From positions 62,001 to 126,000 of the forward strand of contig CANKZI010000003.1 of NCBI GenBank assembly GCA_947488595.1: 64,000 nucleotides of DNA, read 5' to 3'. Source of the DNA: Flavobacteriaceae bacterium (GTDB lineage Bacteria; Bacteroidota; Bacteroidia; Flavobacteriales; Flavobacteriaceae). The position numbers were made by a program, and so were the translations under genes. Of this stretch, positions 8,559 through 17,638 are shown piece after piece; position 1 is the stretch's first letter; every line of letters begins with the position of its first letter. Below the pieces are notes generated by a model. That model was not told the origin of the DNA. It saw only the letters and a program-made list of their open reading frames with translations, and did not search any database.

Positions 8559-9728
8559 TTAATCTTTATATAATGTTGTGCCGTTTGAAATTTTTACTTT
8601 ATAAGATTTTAAATCGATGCCAAAAGCGTTGCTATAACTTTCGGCAATTTTTGCAATAAGGGCTTTTTCGGTGCCTTTTTCGACCAAATAAATTGCACAA
8701 CCGCCAAAACCACCGCCCATCATTCGGGAACCTACAACTGTTTTTTCGTTTTTTACTGCAGCCACTAAAAAGTCAATTTCGGGGCAACTCACTTCATATT
8801 GTTGTGACAAACCTTTGTGGGTTGCATACATCAATTCGCCCAATTTTTTAAAATCCTCTGCCTTTAGCGCTGCAACAGCATCGATCACACGTTGGATTTC
8901 TTGTACTACAAAAAGACAACGCTTGAAAACAGTTTCGCCCAAAAGCGATTGACAAGCATTAACTTGTGCTTCGGTACAATTTCTGAAACTTTTAATTTCG
9001 GGAAATTGGGTTTTTAAAATTGCCAAACCTAGTTCTACTTCTTGTCGTCGGGTATTGTATCCCGAAGTCAAATGGGTATGTTTGACATTACTGTCTAATA
9101 AAAGTAAGGAATGTTTTTTGAAATCGGCTTTGTGGTATTGGTAATCTAATGTGTTACAATCTAGTTGAATGACATGATTTTTTTTACCAAAAACACTAGC
9201 AAACTGGTCCATAATGCCACAATTGACGCCTACAAAATCATGTTCGGATTTTTGACCAATGCGCGCAATGCTTTCTTTTGACAAGTCAAAACCAAAAATC
9301 TTGTCGAGCGCAAAGGCAAAACCACACGCTAAAGCCGCCGAAGACGAAAGACCAGCGCCAATCGGAATGGTGCTGCTAAAGAGGATATTAAAACCTTTGA
9401 GTGGCAAATCCAGAGTTTTGAACTGTTGTAAAACGCCTAAAACATAATTGGCCCACATTTTTTCGATGGGTTGTATGGCGTCGTTTAAATCAAAATAATA
9501 AGCTTCATTAAGGTCTTTGGCAATAATGGCACATTCACTATTTTGGGTTTCTGAAATGGCAAAACAGATGTACTTGTTGATGGCGGCTGGCAAAACGAAT
9601 CCATCATTATAGTCGACATGTTCGCCAATAATATTGATACGACCAGGCGAAAGAAATAAGTGCTGCGGTTTGCTGTGAAAGTGTTTTTCAAAAAGAGCAG
9701 CCGTATCACGGATTAGTTTTTTTTTCAT
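8559..9728 (-). CDS. galK: Galactokinase
   Basis: A 389-residue GHMP kinase that phosphorylates alpha-galactose to Gal-1-P. The galactokinase signature SPGRINIIGEHVDYNDGFVLPAA is at about 27-50, the ATP-binding GHMP motif IGAGLSSSAALACG near 120, and the third GHMP motif SRMMGGGFGGCAIYLVE near 340. Length is normal. It follows the GH53 gene by 93 bp and precedes galT, with repeat copy A between, so all five gal genes are probably one operon. Confidence 0.96.
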   Translation of the reverse strand: MKKKLIRDTAALFEKHFHSKPQHLFLSPGRINIIGEHVDYNDGFVLPAAINKYICFAISETQNSECAIIAKDLNEAYYFDLNDAIQPIEKMWANYVLGVLQQFKTLDLPLKGFNILFSSTIPIGAGLSSSAALACGFAFALDKIFGFDLSKESIARIGQKSEHDFVGVNCGIMDQFASVFGKKNHVIQLDCNTLDYQYHKADFKKHSLLLLDSNVKHTHLTSGYNTRRQEVELGLAILKTQFPEIKSFRNCTEAQVNACQSLLGETVFKRCLFVVQEIQRVIDAVAALKAEDFKKLGELMYATHKGLSQQYEVSCPEIDFLVAAVKNEKTVVGSRMMGGGFGGCAIYLVEKGTEKALIAKIAESYSNAFGIDLKSYKVKISNGTTLYKD

Positions 9729-9821
9729 TGCAATGGTATTCGGCTTTGATAGTAGGTAATTATTTTTTGTGTGGCACTTCTAATTGCATTAAAAGATGGA
9801 TAGCATAAATGAATTTAGTTT

Positions 9822-10904
9822 TCATTCTTCGTCTCGATTGAACACTTGCATAACTGGCAGTGCTTTGTTTTCAAAATCATAAAATGCTTGGTTTTCATAA
9901 GAGGAACCGTTCGTGGCTTGGGCACCTCTAAATGCAACCCATTCGCCGCCCCAATAACCAAAACCAGCACCAAAATCTGATGATTTAATAATAGTTTTTA
10001 GTGTCAACATAAATGTTTTTTGCCCTTCTGGCGTTGCTGGAATAGTCGGAATTAGTTGTTCTTCAAGACCAACAATGTTATTGGTAAAGTCGTTATAACC
10101 CAAAGTAAAAGGATAAGCGGTTTCGGCAATAATCACTTTTTTGTTGTAGGTTGTACCTAAAGTATTGATGGTGTTTTTAAGTGCATTCAAATCTTTTCCA
10201 TGAAACATAGGATAATAAGACAAGCCAATATAATCAAAATCTACGTTTTTTACTTTTTCAAAAAACCAATCTGAAGCACTGATACCTGCAAAATGAAGCA
10301 TTATTTTTGTGGTTGGCGATTGGGTTCTGATGGTTGTACTTGCGGTGGTTAAAAGTTGCAAAAATTGTTGCTCATTGCTTGTCAATCTTCCTTGTGGCCA
10401 CAAAAAACCATCGTTGGTTTCGTTTCCAATTTGGATAATATCGGGATTGATTTCGCTGATAATACTAGATGTATAAGTGGCGACTGCCGTTTTTAAATCG
10501 GCAAACGATAAACCTTGCCATTCTGCAGGCAAGGTTTGATGACCTGGATCGGCCCAAGTATCTGAATAATGAACGGTCAACCATACTTTCATACCCGCTT
10601 GTTTTACGCGTTGTGCCAGAGCCTTTACTTCCGCCATGCTAGAATGGGTGTCCGAAGGATTTTTCCACAAACGAATACGGATCGCGTTGCATCCGTTACT
10701 TTTTAATGTTGTTAGCATATTTTCTGCAGCGCCTTTGTTATAAAAAACAGTACCTGCGCTTTCAATCTCGGGTAAAAATGAAATATCGGCGGCGCGAATA
10801 AAATTGTCTTCAACATCAGGTGCTGTTTTTTTATCATCTCCTGAACACGAATTGGAAAATGTGATTAATGCGCATAATCCTAAAAATAAAAGGTGGTTTT
10901 TCAT
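9822..10904 (-). CDS. Arabinogalactan endo-beta-1,4-galactanase (GH53), surface lipoprotein
   Basis: A 360-residue GH53 enzyme. The signal peptide MKNHLLFLGLCALITFSNSC ends at lipidated Cys20; the following SGDDKK is acid-rich like the Bacteroidetes lipoprotein surface-export signal. The (beta/alpha)8 barrel carries the acid/base Glu in IIQIGNETNDGFLWP (E162) and the nucleophile in KVIIAETAYPFT (E261), with IRIRLWKNPSD and VHYSDTWADPG as further GH53 landmarks. It cuts beta-1,4-galactan (pectin side chains) to short oligomers outside the cell. Only 11 bp separate it from galM upstream, which ties galactan breakdown to the Leloir genes. Confidence 0.94.
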   Translation of the reverse strand: MKNHLLFLGLCALITFSNSCSGDDKKTAPDVEDNFIRAADISFLPEIESAGTVFYNKGAAENMLTTLKSNGCNAIRIRLWKNPSDTHSSMAEVKALAQRVKQAGMKVWLTVHYSDTWADPGHQTLPAEWQGLSFADLKTAVATYTSSIISEINPDIIQIGNETNDGFLWPQGRLTSNEQQFLQLLTTASTTIRTQSPTTKIMLHFAGISASDWFFEKVKNVDFDYIGLSYYPMFHGKDLNALKNTINTLGTTYNKKVIIAETAYPFTLGYNDFTNNIVGLEEQLIPTIPATPEGQKTFMLTLKTIIKSSDFGAGFGYWGGEWVAFRGAQATNGSSYENQAFYDFENKALPVMQVFNRDEE

Positions 10905-10915
10905 GTTTTTTGAAA

Positions 10916-11968
10916 TTAAATATATTGAAATTGATAACGAGTTTTTTGATAATAAAGGGCGTCTTTTTTTAAAACAGCAGACGGAAAATGGTTGTGATTG
11001 GGCGCATCAGGAAAATTTTGTGTTTCAAAACAAATGCCGCTCAACGAATGGTAATCGGCATTTTCTTTGCCTTTTATGTGTCCAAAGCAATTGCCTCCAA
11101 CATAAATATGAACGGCAGGTTGGTTGGTGTAAACATACATTTTTAAATTGTTTTTTTTACTGTAAAGCGAGGCTGCTAATTTGGTTTGTTGGTCTAAAAC
11201 AAAAGTGGCATCAATCTTTTCGGGGCAGTTTTTGGACATCGTAAAATCGAAAGGACAATTGGACAAGTTTAAAAACCTACCAGTTGGAATGTTTTCATTG
11301 GAAGTTTCTACTGTTTTTTTAGAATTGATGAATAACTCTTGATCAACTACACTTTCGGTATGCCCATCGAGGTTGAAATAACTGTGATGGGTTAAATTCA
11401 CAATCGTATCTTCGGTGGTTTTTGCATTGTATTCGATAATCAATTCGTTTTTATCGGTCAAGGTGTAGGTAAGTTCAATGGTCAATGCTCCCGGAAAATT
11501 GGACTCATTATCGGCACTAGTATAAGTTAAAGTAATGGATGGATTTTTATATAAATCGATACGACTTACTTGCCATACTTTTTGACTAAAGCCGTTTTTT
11601 CCGCCATGCAAGTTGTGTTTTCCATTGTTTTTATCGAGTTCAAAAATTTTTCCGTTCAATTCGAATGTCCCATTATTAATGCGACCAGCAAAACGTCCAA
11701 TCGTAGCGCCAAAATAAGGTGCACCATCTAAATCAAACGAATCGATATAGGCTTGTAGATTGTCAAATCCTAAAACAACATCCAACAATTCGCCATTTTC
11801 TTTAGGAATTTTCAATGTCGTTATCGTTGCGCCATAATTGATTAGCTGCAATTTCATGCCATTTTTGTTGGCGATTTCATAAGAGTAAACTGTTTCGGAA
11901 TTTGGGGTTATACCAAAATATTTCTCATTATAGTTGTCGGTAAAGTAGGATATGTGCTTTATTTCCAT
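10916..11968 (-). CDS. galM: Galactose mutarotase (aldose 1-epimerase)
   Basis: A 350-residue GalM-family protein that interconverts beta- and alpha-galactose, feeding GalK. Visible motifs are LINYGATITTLKIP, FGATIGRFAGRINNG, HNLHGGKNGFSQKVW and the catalytic-His region LTHHSYFNLDG. The catalytic Glu lies near SGICFETQNFPDAPNH. The ORF track starts at 11995; ATG 11968 (MEIKHISYF) is preferred because it lies a suitable distance behind the promoter and drops a non-homologous tail. First gene of the operon, divergent from the GntR regulator. Confidence 0.93.
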   Translation of the reverse strand: MEIKHISYFTDNYNEKYFGITPNSETVYSYEIANKNGMKLQLINYGATITTLKIPKENGELLDVVLGFDNLQAYIDSFDLDGAPYFGATIGRFAGRINNGTFELNGKIFELDKNNGKHNLHGGKNGFSQKVWQVSRIDLYKNPSITLTYTSADNESNFPGALTIELTYTLTDKNELIIEYNAKTTEDTIVNLTHHSYFNLDGHTESVVDQELFINSKKTVETSNENIPTGRFLNLSNCPFDFTMSKNCPEKIDATFVLDQQTKLAASLYSKKNNLKMYVYTNQPAVHIYVGGNCFGHIKGKENADYHSLSGICFETQNFPDAPNHNHFPSAVLKKDALYYQKTRYQFQYI

Positions 11969-11992
11969 TGTTTTTTTATGAAAAACGAAATT

Positions 11993-12000
11993 CAAAAATA
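11993..12000 (-). promoter_or_regulatory. galM operon -7 box TATTTTTG
   Basis: The minus strand reads TATTTTTG, a full match to TAnnTTTG, 24 nt upstream of the galM ATG. A possible TTG -33 element lies at 12014-12016, though the spacing is short. The TACCAGT repeat lies directly upstream. Confidence 0.55.
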
Positions 12001-12021
12001 AAATTTATTTCCGCAATAACA

Positions 12022-12038
12022 TACCAGTGCCTACCAGT
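12022..12038. promoter_or_regulatory. Putative operator: direct repeat TACCAGT-gcc-TACCAGT
   Basis: Two exact 7-bp copies with a 10-bp period (one helical turn) lie between the divergent galM operon and the GntR regulator. They are about 22 bp upstream of the galM -7 box and 69 bp before the regulator ATG. Position and repeat form fit a regulator-binding site; the binding protein is inferred. Confidence 0.45.
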
Positions 12039-12106
12039 TTTGTATATTGCGCTCAAATAGAGTACGTAAAAAGATAATTCGTGCAGCTCCAGAAAAAAAA
12101 TACGCT

Positions 12107-13105
12107 ATGAAAATCGTTTCAATTAAAAACAATCTTGGTGTTCCGAAATACAAACAAATTGTCACCTCAATTGAAAAGGCAATTGAAGACGGGCGCCTAA
12201 AAAAATATGATCGGTTGCCATCGATTAATAAAATTTGTCTCGAATTTTCGTTGTCGCGTGATACGGTTTTGCAGGCGTATGATACTTTAAAAAAAAGAGG
12301 TGTTATTTATGCCATTTTAGGTAAAGGTTATTATGTTAAAAGTACTGAAATCAATATTAATCAAAAAATATTTTTGCTTTTTGATGAGTTGAATATTTTC
12401 AAAGAGGACCTTTACAACTCCTTTCTTGAAACGATTGGCAAAGACGCGCAAGTTGATATTTTCTTCCATCATTTTAACCTACCTGTTTTCAAAAAATTAA
12501 TTAATGACAGTAACGGTAATTATACCAAATATGTAATTATGCCGACCAATTTAGCCGAAGCCGCTTCGGTAATCAAAACCTTACCTTTAAATGAGGTATA
12601 TATTTTAGACCAAACCAATCCCGACCTTCATGAATTCCCGGCGGTTTATCAAAACTTCGTAAAAGACATTTACCAAGCGTTGTGCGAAGGGCAAGCAAAT
12701 ATCAACAAATACCAAAAGATGGTGCTGATTTTCCCAGGATTTCGCGAGCCTTTGGGTATGAAAATTGGTTTTGAACAATTTTGCAATGATTTTGGAATGG
12801 ATTATGAAATCATAACCGAATTTGGTTCAAGAGCAATCAAACTAGGCGAAGTATTTGTGATTCCGAGTGACCGCGATTTGGTTCGTGTGATCGAAAAATC
12901 GAAAATGCAAAAACTCAAACTGGGCAGTGATTTTGGCATTATTTCTTATAATGAAACGCCATTAAAAAAAGTGGTTGAAAATGGCATTACTACCATTTCG
13001 ACGAATTTTGAAGCCATGGGAAAAATCATGGCGCAAATGATTTTAAAAGGAAAAAACGAACAAATAGAAAACAAATGTGCTTTGATTGGTAGGGCTTCGC
13101 TGTGA
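12107..13105 (+). CDS. GntR-family transcriptional regulator with sugar-binding-like sensor domain (likely gal operon regulator)
   Basis: A 332-residue protein. An N-terminal GntR winged helix (residues 9-77: PKYKQIVTSIEKAIEDGRLKK, LPSINKICLEFSLSRDTVLQAYDTLKKRGVI) is followed by a periplasmic-binding-like effector domain of about 240 residues (KYVIMPTNL, VYILDQT, DFGIISYNETPLKKVV). This architecture is typical of sugar-responsive GntR/LacI hybrids such as AraR. The ORF track starts at TTG 12047; ATG 12107 gives the conserved start MKIVSIKNNLGVPKYKQIV. It is divergent from the gal operon with TACCAGT repeats between. Ligand and sign of regulation are not visible. Confidence 0.88.
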   Translation: MKIVSIKNNLGVPKYKQIVTSIEKAIEDGRLKKYDRLPSINKICLEFSLSRDTVLQAYDTLKKRGVIYAILGKGYYVKSTEININQKIFLLFDELNIFKEDLYNSFLETIGKDAQVDIFFHHFNLPVFKKLINDSNGNYTKYVIMPTNLAEAASVIKTLPLNEVYILDQTNPDLHEFPAVYQNFVKDIYQALCEGQANINKYQKMVLIFPGFREPLGMKIGFEQFCNDFGMDYEIITEFGSRAIKLGEVFVIPSDRDLVRVIEKSKMQKLKLGSDFGIISYNETPLKKVVENGITTISTNFEAMGKIMAQMILKGKNEQIENKCALIGRASL

Positions 13106-13407
13106 AAAAGTGATTTTTTTCAAAAATATGTTTACTGAAAGAAATTACGATTTTACCGCAATATTGCAAGTAATCGCTATTTACAAATAATTTTTAAAAT
13201 TTTATACCTCAACCAATTCTAAATGTGTGTATTTTCCCCCCATAAAAGTATAAAGAAAAACCCTCCTACTTTTTTATTTACACACTTTATTGCAAATTAT
13301 CTATCCATTTATTTTCCAATAAAATCCTGTTTCTTGCGCAACGCAAAAGTACATTTTCCAAACAATTCACAATCGATCCGAACGGCCGACATGCGTTTGC
13401 TTTATCT
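13106..13407. other. Intergenic gap between gntR and DUF2130 gene, no gene seen
   Basis: About 300 bp of AT-rich DNA between two convergent genes. The 110-aa ORF on the track (13223-13555) overlaps the DUF2130 gene and has no recognisable composition. A C-run (TTCCCCCC) is at 13230-13240. No convincing hairpin terminator was found. Confidence 0.5.
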
Positions 13408-14685
13408 TTATTTGTTATCTGCTTTTAATTGTTGGAATTTTTCTTCCATCGTTTGGTTTCCTTTTGTTAGCTTTTTAATGGTTAAATCTTCGGCTTTATT
13501 ATTGGCAAGTCGCAAGTTATTTACCGATGCTAACAAAGCATCTTTCGTTTTTTGAAGATGGTCCATTGTTTTCTCTATTTCATCGATTGCTGTTCTAAAT
13601 TGCCTGCTCGCTAAATCATAATTTTTTGCAAATCCCATTTTAAAAGCGTTGATGTTCTCTTCGAAATTTGTAATGTCAATATTTTGACTTTTTACAATTG
13701 CTAATTCTGCTTTTGCTTGCATTGAATTTGTTGCAGCATTTCGTAAAAGTGTAATCATAGGTATAAAAAATTGAGGTCTTATAACATACATTTTTTCATA
13801 TTTATAAGAAACATCATAAATTCCTGCGTTGTACAATTCATTATCTGCTTCTAAAACAGAAACAAGAATTGCGTATTCACATTTTTTTTCTGTTCTATCT
13901 TTATCTAATTCTTTAAAAAAATCTTCATTTTTCTTTTTTGTTGCAGTTGCATCGCCTTCATTTTTCATTTCGAACATTATAGAAATGAGTTCATTTCCAA
14001 ATTCGTCCGTTTCTTTAAAAATATAATCCCCTTTACTTCCTGTTCTTGAGTCATTATCTTTTTCAAAATGTGATTTTTGAAAAGCTGTTGCACGAAGTTT
14101 ATTGAACTCGATTTCGCAATGTTGCTCTAAAGTTTCGCCTAACATTTTAGTTGAAAGCTTCTGTTTCATCTCTTTGCGGAATGCGATTTCATCATCTTTC
14201 ATTTTAATGATATCGTCTTTTGTTTTCAACTCTGTTGCAAACTTTTCGCTTAAAGATTTTTCAAGCAATTGGTTTTGTGTCTCTTTGAGTTTTACGCTGT
14301 TTGCGAGGTCGTCTCTTTCTTTTTCGATTGATTGAACTGCTTCAACGATTGAAAGTTTTTTAAGAGTTTCGGCATTTTCAAGTTTTGCTTTTAGTTCATT
14401 TAGCAAAGTTTCTTTTGCGGTTAGTTGTTCCGCTAATTCACGTTCATTTTTTGCTTTAAGTTCAATGATTGCTTTGTCTTTATTTGCCAGTTCATTTTGC
14501 AACGCATTTTTTAAATTTGCTTCAGCCAGTTGAATTGCATTTATCTTCTCTGTTTCTGCTAAATTTAATCTTACATTTAGTTCTTCCTCAAATTTGTGGT
14601 CTTTAACCTGTTTAAGAATATTCGCAAAACCCGCTTCGTCAACTTTGAATGCTTTTTGGCAATTTGGACAAATTATTTCGTTCAT
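13408..14685 (-). CDS. DUF2130 family protein (PD-(D/E)XK nuclease-like)
   Basis: 425 residues from ATG 14685 ([17 protein letters not shown]); the track's longer version adds a 31-aa tail of unlike composition. An N-terminal zinc-ribbon half-site (CPNC) is followed by a long Lys/Glu-rich coiled coil (about 30-200). The conserved DUF2130 domain comes next, with SKGDYIF and [10 protein letters not shown] giving a D...ExK pattern like PD-(D/E)XK nucleases, and a second helical region at the C-terminus. DUF2130 proteins have no settled function and are patchily distributed, so horizontal acquisition is plausible. It sits alone beside nrdA. No catalytic activity is demonstrated by sequence. Confidence 0.85.
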   Translation of the reverse strand: MNEIICPNCQKAFKVDEAGFANILKQVKDHKFEEELNVRLNLAETEKINAIQLAEANLKNALQNELANKDKAIIELKAKNERELAEQLTAKETLLNELKAKLENAETLKKLSIVEAVQSIEKERDDLANSVKLKETQNQLLEKSLSEKFATELKTKDDIIKMKDDEIAFRKEMKQKLSTKMLGETLEQHCEIEFNKLRATAFQKSHFEKDNDSRTGSKGDYIFKETDEFGNELISIMFEMKNEGDATATKKKNEDFFKELDKDRTEKKCEYAILVSVLEADNELYNAGIYDVSYKYEKMYVIRPQFFIPMITLLRNAATNSMQAKAELAIVKSQNIDITNFEENINAFKMGFAKNYDLASRQFRTAIDEIEKTMDHLQKTKDALLASVNNLRLANNKAEDLTIKKLTKGNQTMEEKFQQLKADNK

Positions 14686-14865
14686 GTTTTTATATTTTTT
14701 AGATTTTCTTAGTTGCAATTTTTTCTGAAGTGGTGCAAAATTCTTCTGCAAAAGAATAACCAATATCCAAGTCCTCAAACCAACAAAATAAATTCATAAT
14801 CCAATTCGATTCTGAATCCAATTTTGTCGCACTAATCAATACCCCTTTTTCGCAAAATCATTGCA
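14686..14865 (-). other. Short open stretch upstream of DUF2130 gene, possible gene remnant
   Basis: A minus-strand frame reads [19 protein letters not shown] then [20 protein letters not shown] and ends in a TAA just before the DUF2130 start. It has protein-like composition but no start codon before an upstream TGA. It may be the 3' end of a decayed neighbour. I cannot assign a family. Confidence 0.3.
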
Positions 14866-14903
14866 CCTATGACCCCTTTGCCTCTATTCTCTTTTTATTA
14901 AAA

Positions 14904-14940
14904 AACCACTTCCGTAAACTCAAAAGCTACTGAAGTGGTT
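14904..14940 (-). terminator. nrdA transcription terminator
   Basis: AACCACTTC at 14904-14912 pairs with GAAGTGGTT at 14932-14940 around a 19-nt loop. On the minus strand the hairpin is followed by TTTTTAATAAAAAG. It lies 11 bp beyond the nrdA stop codon. Confidence 0.75.
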
Positions 14941-14950
14941 TGTTTGTTAT

Positions 14951-17404
14951 CTAACTACCACACATCTCACACTCATCGGGATCGGCGTTTTTTGCCAACT
15001 CGATCATGGCGCGGTATTCGTCGGCAGACATCGCTTCGGGTTCGTTTAAAACCGCAACAGGTTGTGGCTTTTCGAATCCCGAGACAGTGGCTTCAGTAAC
15101 GGCTTGTTGCTGGACTTCGATAGGTTCGGCTTTTTTGTCGTTGTTTAAAGTAAATTTAATGGCGTCAACTGCGGCTTTGGTTCGCAGATAGTACATTCCG
15201 GTTTTTAGTCCCGATTGCCAAGCATAAAAGTGCATTGAAGTCAGTTTTGCATAGCTGGCATCTTGCATGAACAAGTTCAGCGATTGCGACTGATCGATAA
15301 AATAACCGCGGTGGCGCGACATGTCGATAATGTCTTTCATCGACATTTCCCAAACGGTTTTGTATAATTCTTTTAAATCTTGTGGAATCGCATCGATGTT
15401 CTGAACCGATCCGTTGTGACGCATGATTTCTTGCTTTAAATCTTCGTTCCACAAACCGTGTTTTACCAAGTCTTCAAGCAGGTGTTTGTTGACCACAATG
15501 AATTCGCCCGACAAAACGCGTCTGGTATAAATATTAGAAGTATAAGGTTCAAAAGCTTCGTTGTTTCCTAAAATCTGTGAAGTCGAAGCAGTTGGCATCG
15601 GCGCCACCAAAAGCGAATTTCTCACGCCGTGTTCTATGACTTCTTTTCGCAAAGACGCCCAATCCCATCGGCCCGAAAGTTCTTCGTCTTTCATTCCCCA
15701 AAGGTTGTGTTGGAATTCGCCCTGAGATATCGGCGACCCTTTGAAACTGGAATACGGGCCTTCTTCTTTTGCCAATTCCATCGATGCAGTTACTGCGGCA
15801 AAATACAAAGTCTCAAAAATTTCTTGGTTCAGTTTTTTGGCTTCATCCGACGTAAAAGGCAATCTCAAAAGTATAAAAGCATCTGCCAAACCTTGAACGC
15901 CCAATCCAACAGGACGGTGGCGCAGGTTAGAGTTTTCGGCTTCCTTTACCGGATAATAATTGCGGTCAATTACTTTATTCAAATTGCGTGTCACACGCTT
16001 TGTCACACTGAACAACAATTCGTGGTTGAATGCGCCGCCATCAACAAACATTGGCAACGAAATTGAAGCCAAGTTACAAACAGCAATTTCATCTTTGGAG
16101 GTATATTCCATGATTTCGGTACACAAATTCGAAGAGCGAATGGTACCTAAATTTTTCTGGTTTGATTTTCGGTTCGCCGCATCTTTATACAACATATAAG
16201 GCGTTCCGGTTTCTATTTGCGATTCAAGGATTTTTTCCCACAATTCACGTGCTTTTATCGTTTTTCTGCCTTTTCCACGGGTTTCATAATCGATATACAT
16301 TGTTTCAAATGTATCTCCATAAACGTCGTACAAACCTGGACATTCATTCGGACACATCAAAGTCCAGTAGCTGTCGTCTTGCACCCGTTTCATGAACAAA
16401 TCAGAAGTCCACATCGCAAAAAACAAATCGCGTGCGCGCATTTCTTCTTTTCCGGTATTCTTTTTCAAATCCAAAAATTCAAAAATATCGGCATGCCAAG
16501 TTTCTATATAAATCGCAAAACTGCCTTTGCGTTTGCCACCACCTTGGTCTACATAACGCGCGGTATCATTAAAAACACGCAACATCGGAACAATTCCGTT
16601 AGAGGTACCGTTGGTGCCACGAATATACGATCCCGTTGCACGAACGTTGTGGATAGACAATCCGATTCCGCCTGCCGATTGTGATATTTTAGCCGTTTGT
16701 TTCAGCGTATCATAAATACCATCGATGCTGTCGTCTTGCATTGCCAATAAAAAGCACGAAGACATTTGCGGTTTTGGTGTTCCAGCGTTGAACAAAGTCG
16801 GTGTCGCGTGCGTAAAAAACTTTTTCGACATCAAATCGTAGGTTTCTATTACCGATGTCAAATCGTCCAAATGAATACCTACTGCCACACGCATTAACAT
16901 GTGCTGCGGACGTTCCACAATTTTGCCATTGATTTTTAGCAAATACGAACGCTCTAAAGTTTTGAATCCAAAATAATCATAATTAAAATCTCGGGTGTAA
17001 ATTACATGCGAATTCAAAAATTCGGCATGCTCCATAATTACTTTGTGCACTTCTTCCGAAAGCAATGGAGCCTCTTGATTGGTTCTCGGATTGACATAAT
17101 AGAACATTTCGTTCATGGTTTCCGAAAAGGACTTTTTGGTATTCGAATGCAAATTCGAAATTGCGATACGTGCCGCCAATTGGGCATAATCCGGATGGGC
17201 AATGGTCATCGATGCGGCTGTTTCGGCAGCAAGATTATCCAATTCAGAAGTCGAAACCCCGTCATACAAGCCCTCGATCACGCGCATGGCAACTTTTACC
17301 GGATCTACCAAATAATTCAAGCCGTAGCACAATTTTTTGATTCTCTCGGTAATCTTATCAAACATTACAGGCTCTTTGTGGCCATCTCTTTTAACTACAT
17401 ACAT
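14951..17404 (-). CDS. nrdA: Ribonucleoside-diphosphate reductase, alpha subunit (class Ia-type)
   Basis: 817 residues. An N-terminal ATP-cone (1-90, [20 protein letters not shown]) provides dATP-sensitive allosteric control. The 10-stranded barrel has the redox pair C217 (MSSC) and C443 ([10 protein letters not shown]), with the thiyl-radical Cys in NLCTE (C428). The extreme C-terminus CEMCGS carries the CxxC re-reducing pair. It reduces NDPs to dNDPs with NrdB. It lies downstream of nrdB with 234 bp between, filled partly by hairpin repeat copy B, so co-transcription is likely but the leader of nrdA is unusual. Length matches eukaryote-like R1 proteins. Confidence 0.97.
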   Translation of the reverse strand: MYVVKRDGHKEPVMFDKITERIKKLCYGLNYLVDPVKVAMRVIEGLYDGVSTSELDNLAAETAASMTIAHPDYAQLAARIAISNLHSNTKKSFSETMNEMFYYVNPRTNQEAPLLSEEVHKVIMEHAEFLNSHVIYTRDFNYDYFGFKTLERSYLLKINGKIVERPQHMLMRVAVGIHLDDLTSVIETYDLMSKKFFTHATPTLFNAGTPKPQMSSCFLLAMQDDSIDGIYDTLKQTAKISQSAGGIGLSIHNVRATGSYIRGTNGTSNGIVPMLRVFNDTARYVDQGGGKRKGSFAIYIETWHADIFEFLDLKKNTGKEEMRARDLFFAMWTSDLFMKRVQDDSYWTLMCPNECPGLYDVYGDTFETMYIDYETRGKGRKTIKARELWEKILESQIETGTPYMLYKDAANRKSNQKNLGTIRSSNLCTEIMEYTSKDEIAVCNLASISLPMFVDGGAFNHELLFSVTKRVTRNLNKVIDRNYYPVKEAENSNLRHRPVGLGVQGLADAFILLRLPFTSDEAKKLNQEIFETLYFAAVTASMELAKEEGPYSSFKGSPISQGEFQHNLWGMKDEELSGRWDWASLRKEVIEHGVRNSLLVAPMPTASTSQILGNNEAFEPYTSNIYTRRVLSGEFIVVNKHLLEDLVKHGLWNEDLKQEIMRHNGSVQNIDAIPQDLKELYKTVWEMSMKDIIDMSRHRGYFIDQSQSLNLFMQDASYAKLTSMHFYAWQSGLKTGMYYLRTKAAVDAIKFTLNNDKKAEPIEVQQQAVTEATVSGFEKPQPVAVLNEPEAMSADEYRAMIELAKNADPDECEMCGS

Positions 17405-17474
17405 ACGCTAAAGGGTTTATGAAAACAGGAATCCCTTCACTGTTTTCGGGGTTATTTGTGATTTATTTATTTTT

Positions 17475-17558
17475 CAGAAGCCATCCCGGCTATCCGCTTT
17501 ATCTTTTGCTGGCTAAAAAAGCCAACAAAAGGATACCGCTGCTATCGGGGCTAGGGCA
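17475..17558. repeat. Hairpin repeat copy B, between nrdB and nrdA
   Basis: Read on the minus strand: AGCCCCGATAGCAGCGGTAT then CCTTTTGTTGGCT, a short loop, AGCCAGCAAAAGATAAAGCGG and ATAGCCGGGATGGCT. The two halves form a long imperfect hairpin with a perfect GGCT/AGCC and TTTTG/CAAAA core. Copy A at 8452-8536 shares both arms. The 80-aa ORF on the track (17419-17661) is this repeat read as protein. From memory, similar GC-rich hairpins recur between genes in many Flavobacterium genomes. Confidence 0.75.
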
Positions 17559-17638
17559 TTGTGCAAACAATACTGTTTATAATTGTGTTTTAACCAGTAA
17601 AAAAATCAAGAAATCAATTTTAAAGGCTTGTAATCGAT

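Noticed and set aside
10804-11244. 146-aa plus-strand ORF inside GH53/galM
   Set aside because: Antisense shadow of two clearly recognised genes.
13223-13555. 110-aa plus-strand ORF after the GntR gene
   Set aside because: It runs antisense into the DUF2130 gene, and no domain or start context supports it.
13408-14685. Complete restriction-modification or other defence island around DUF2130
   Set aside because: No methylase, helicase or other defence gene is nearby; only one nuclease-like protein.
15629-16684. Several 77-155 aa plus-strand ORFs inside nrdA
   Set aside because: Cys/Phe-rich shadows of a well-conserved coding sequence on the other strand.
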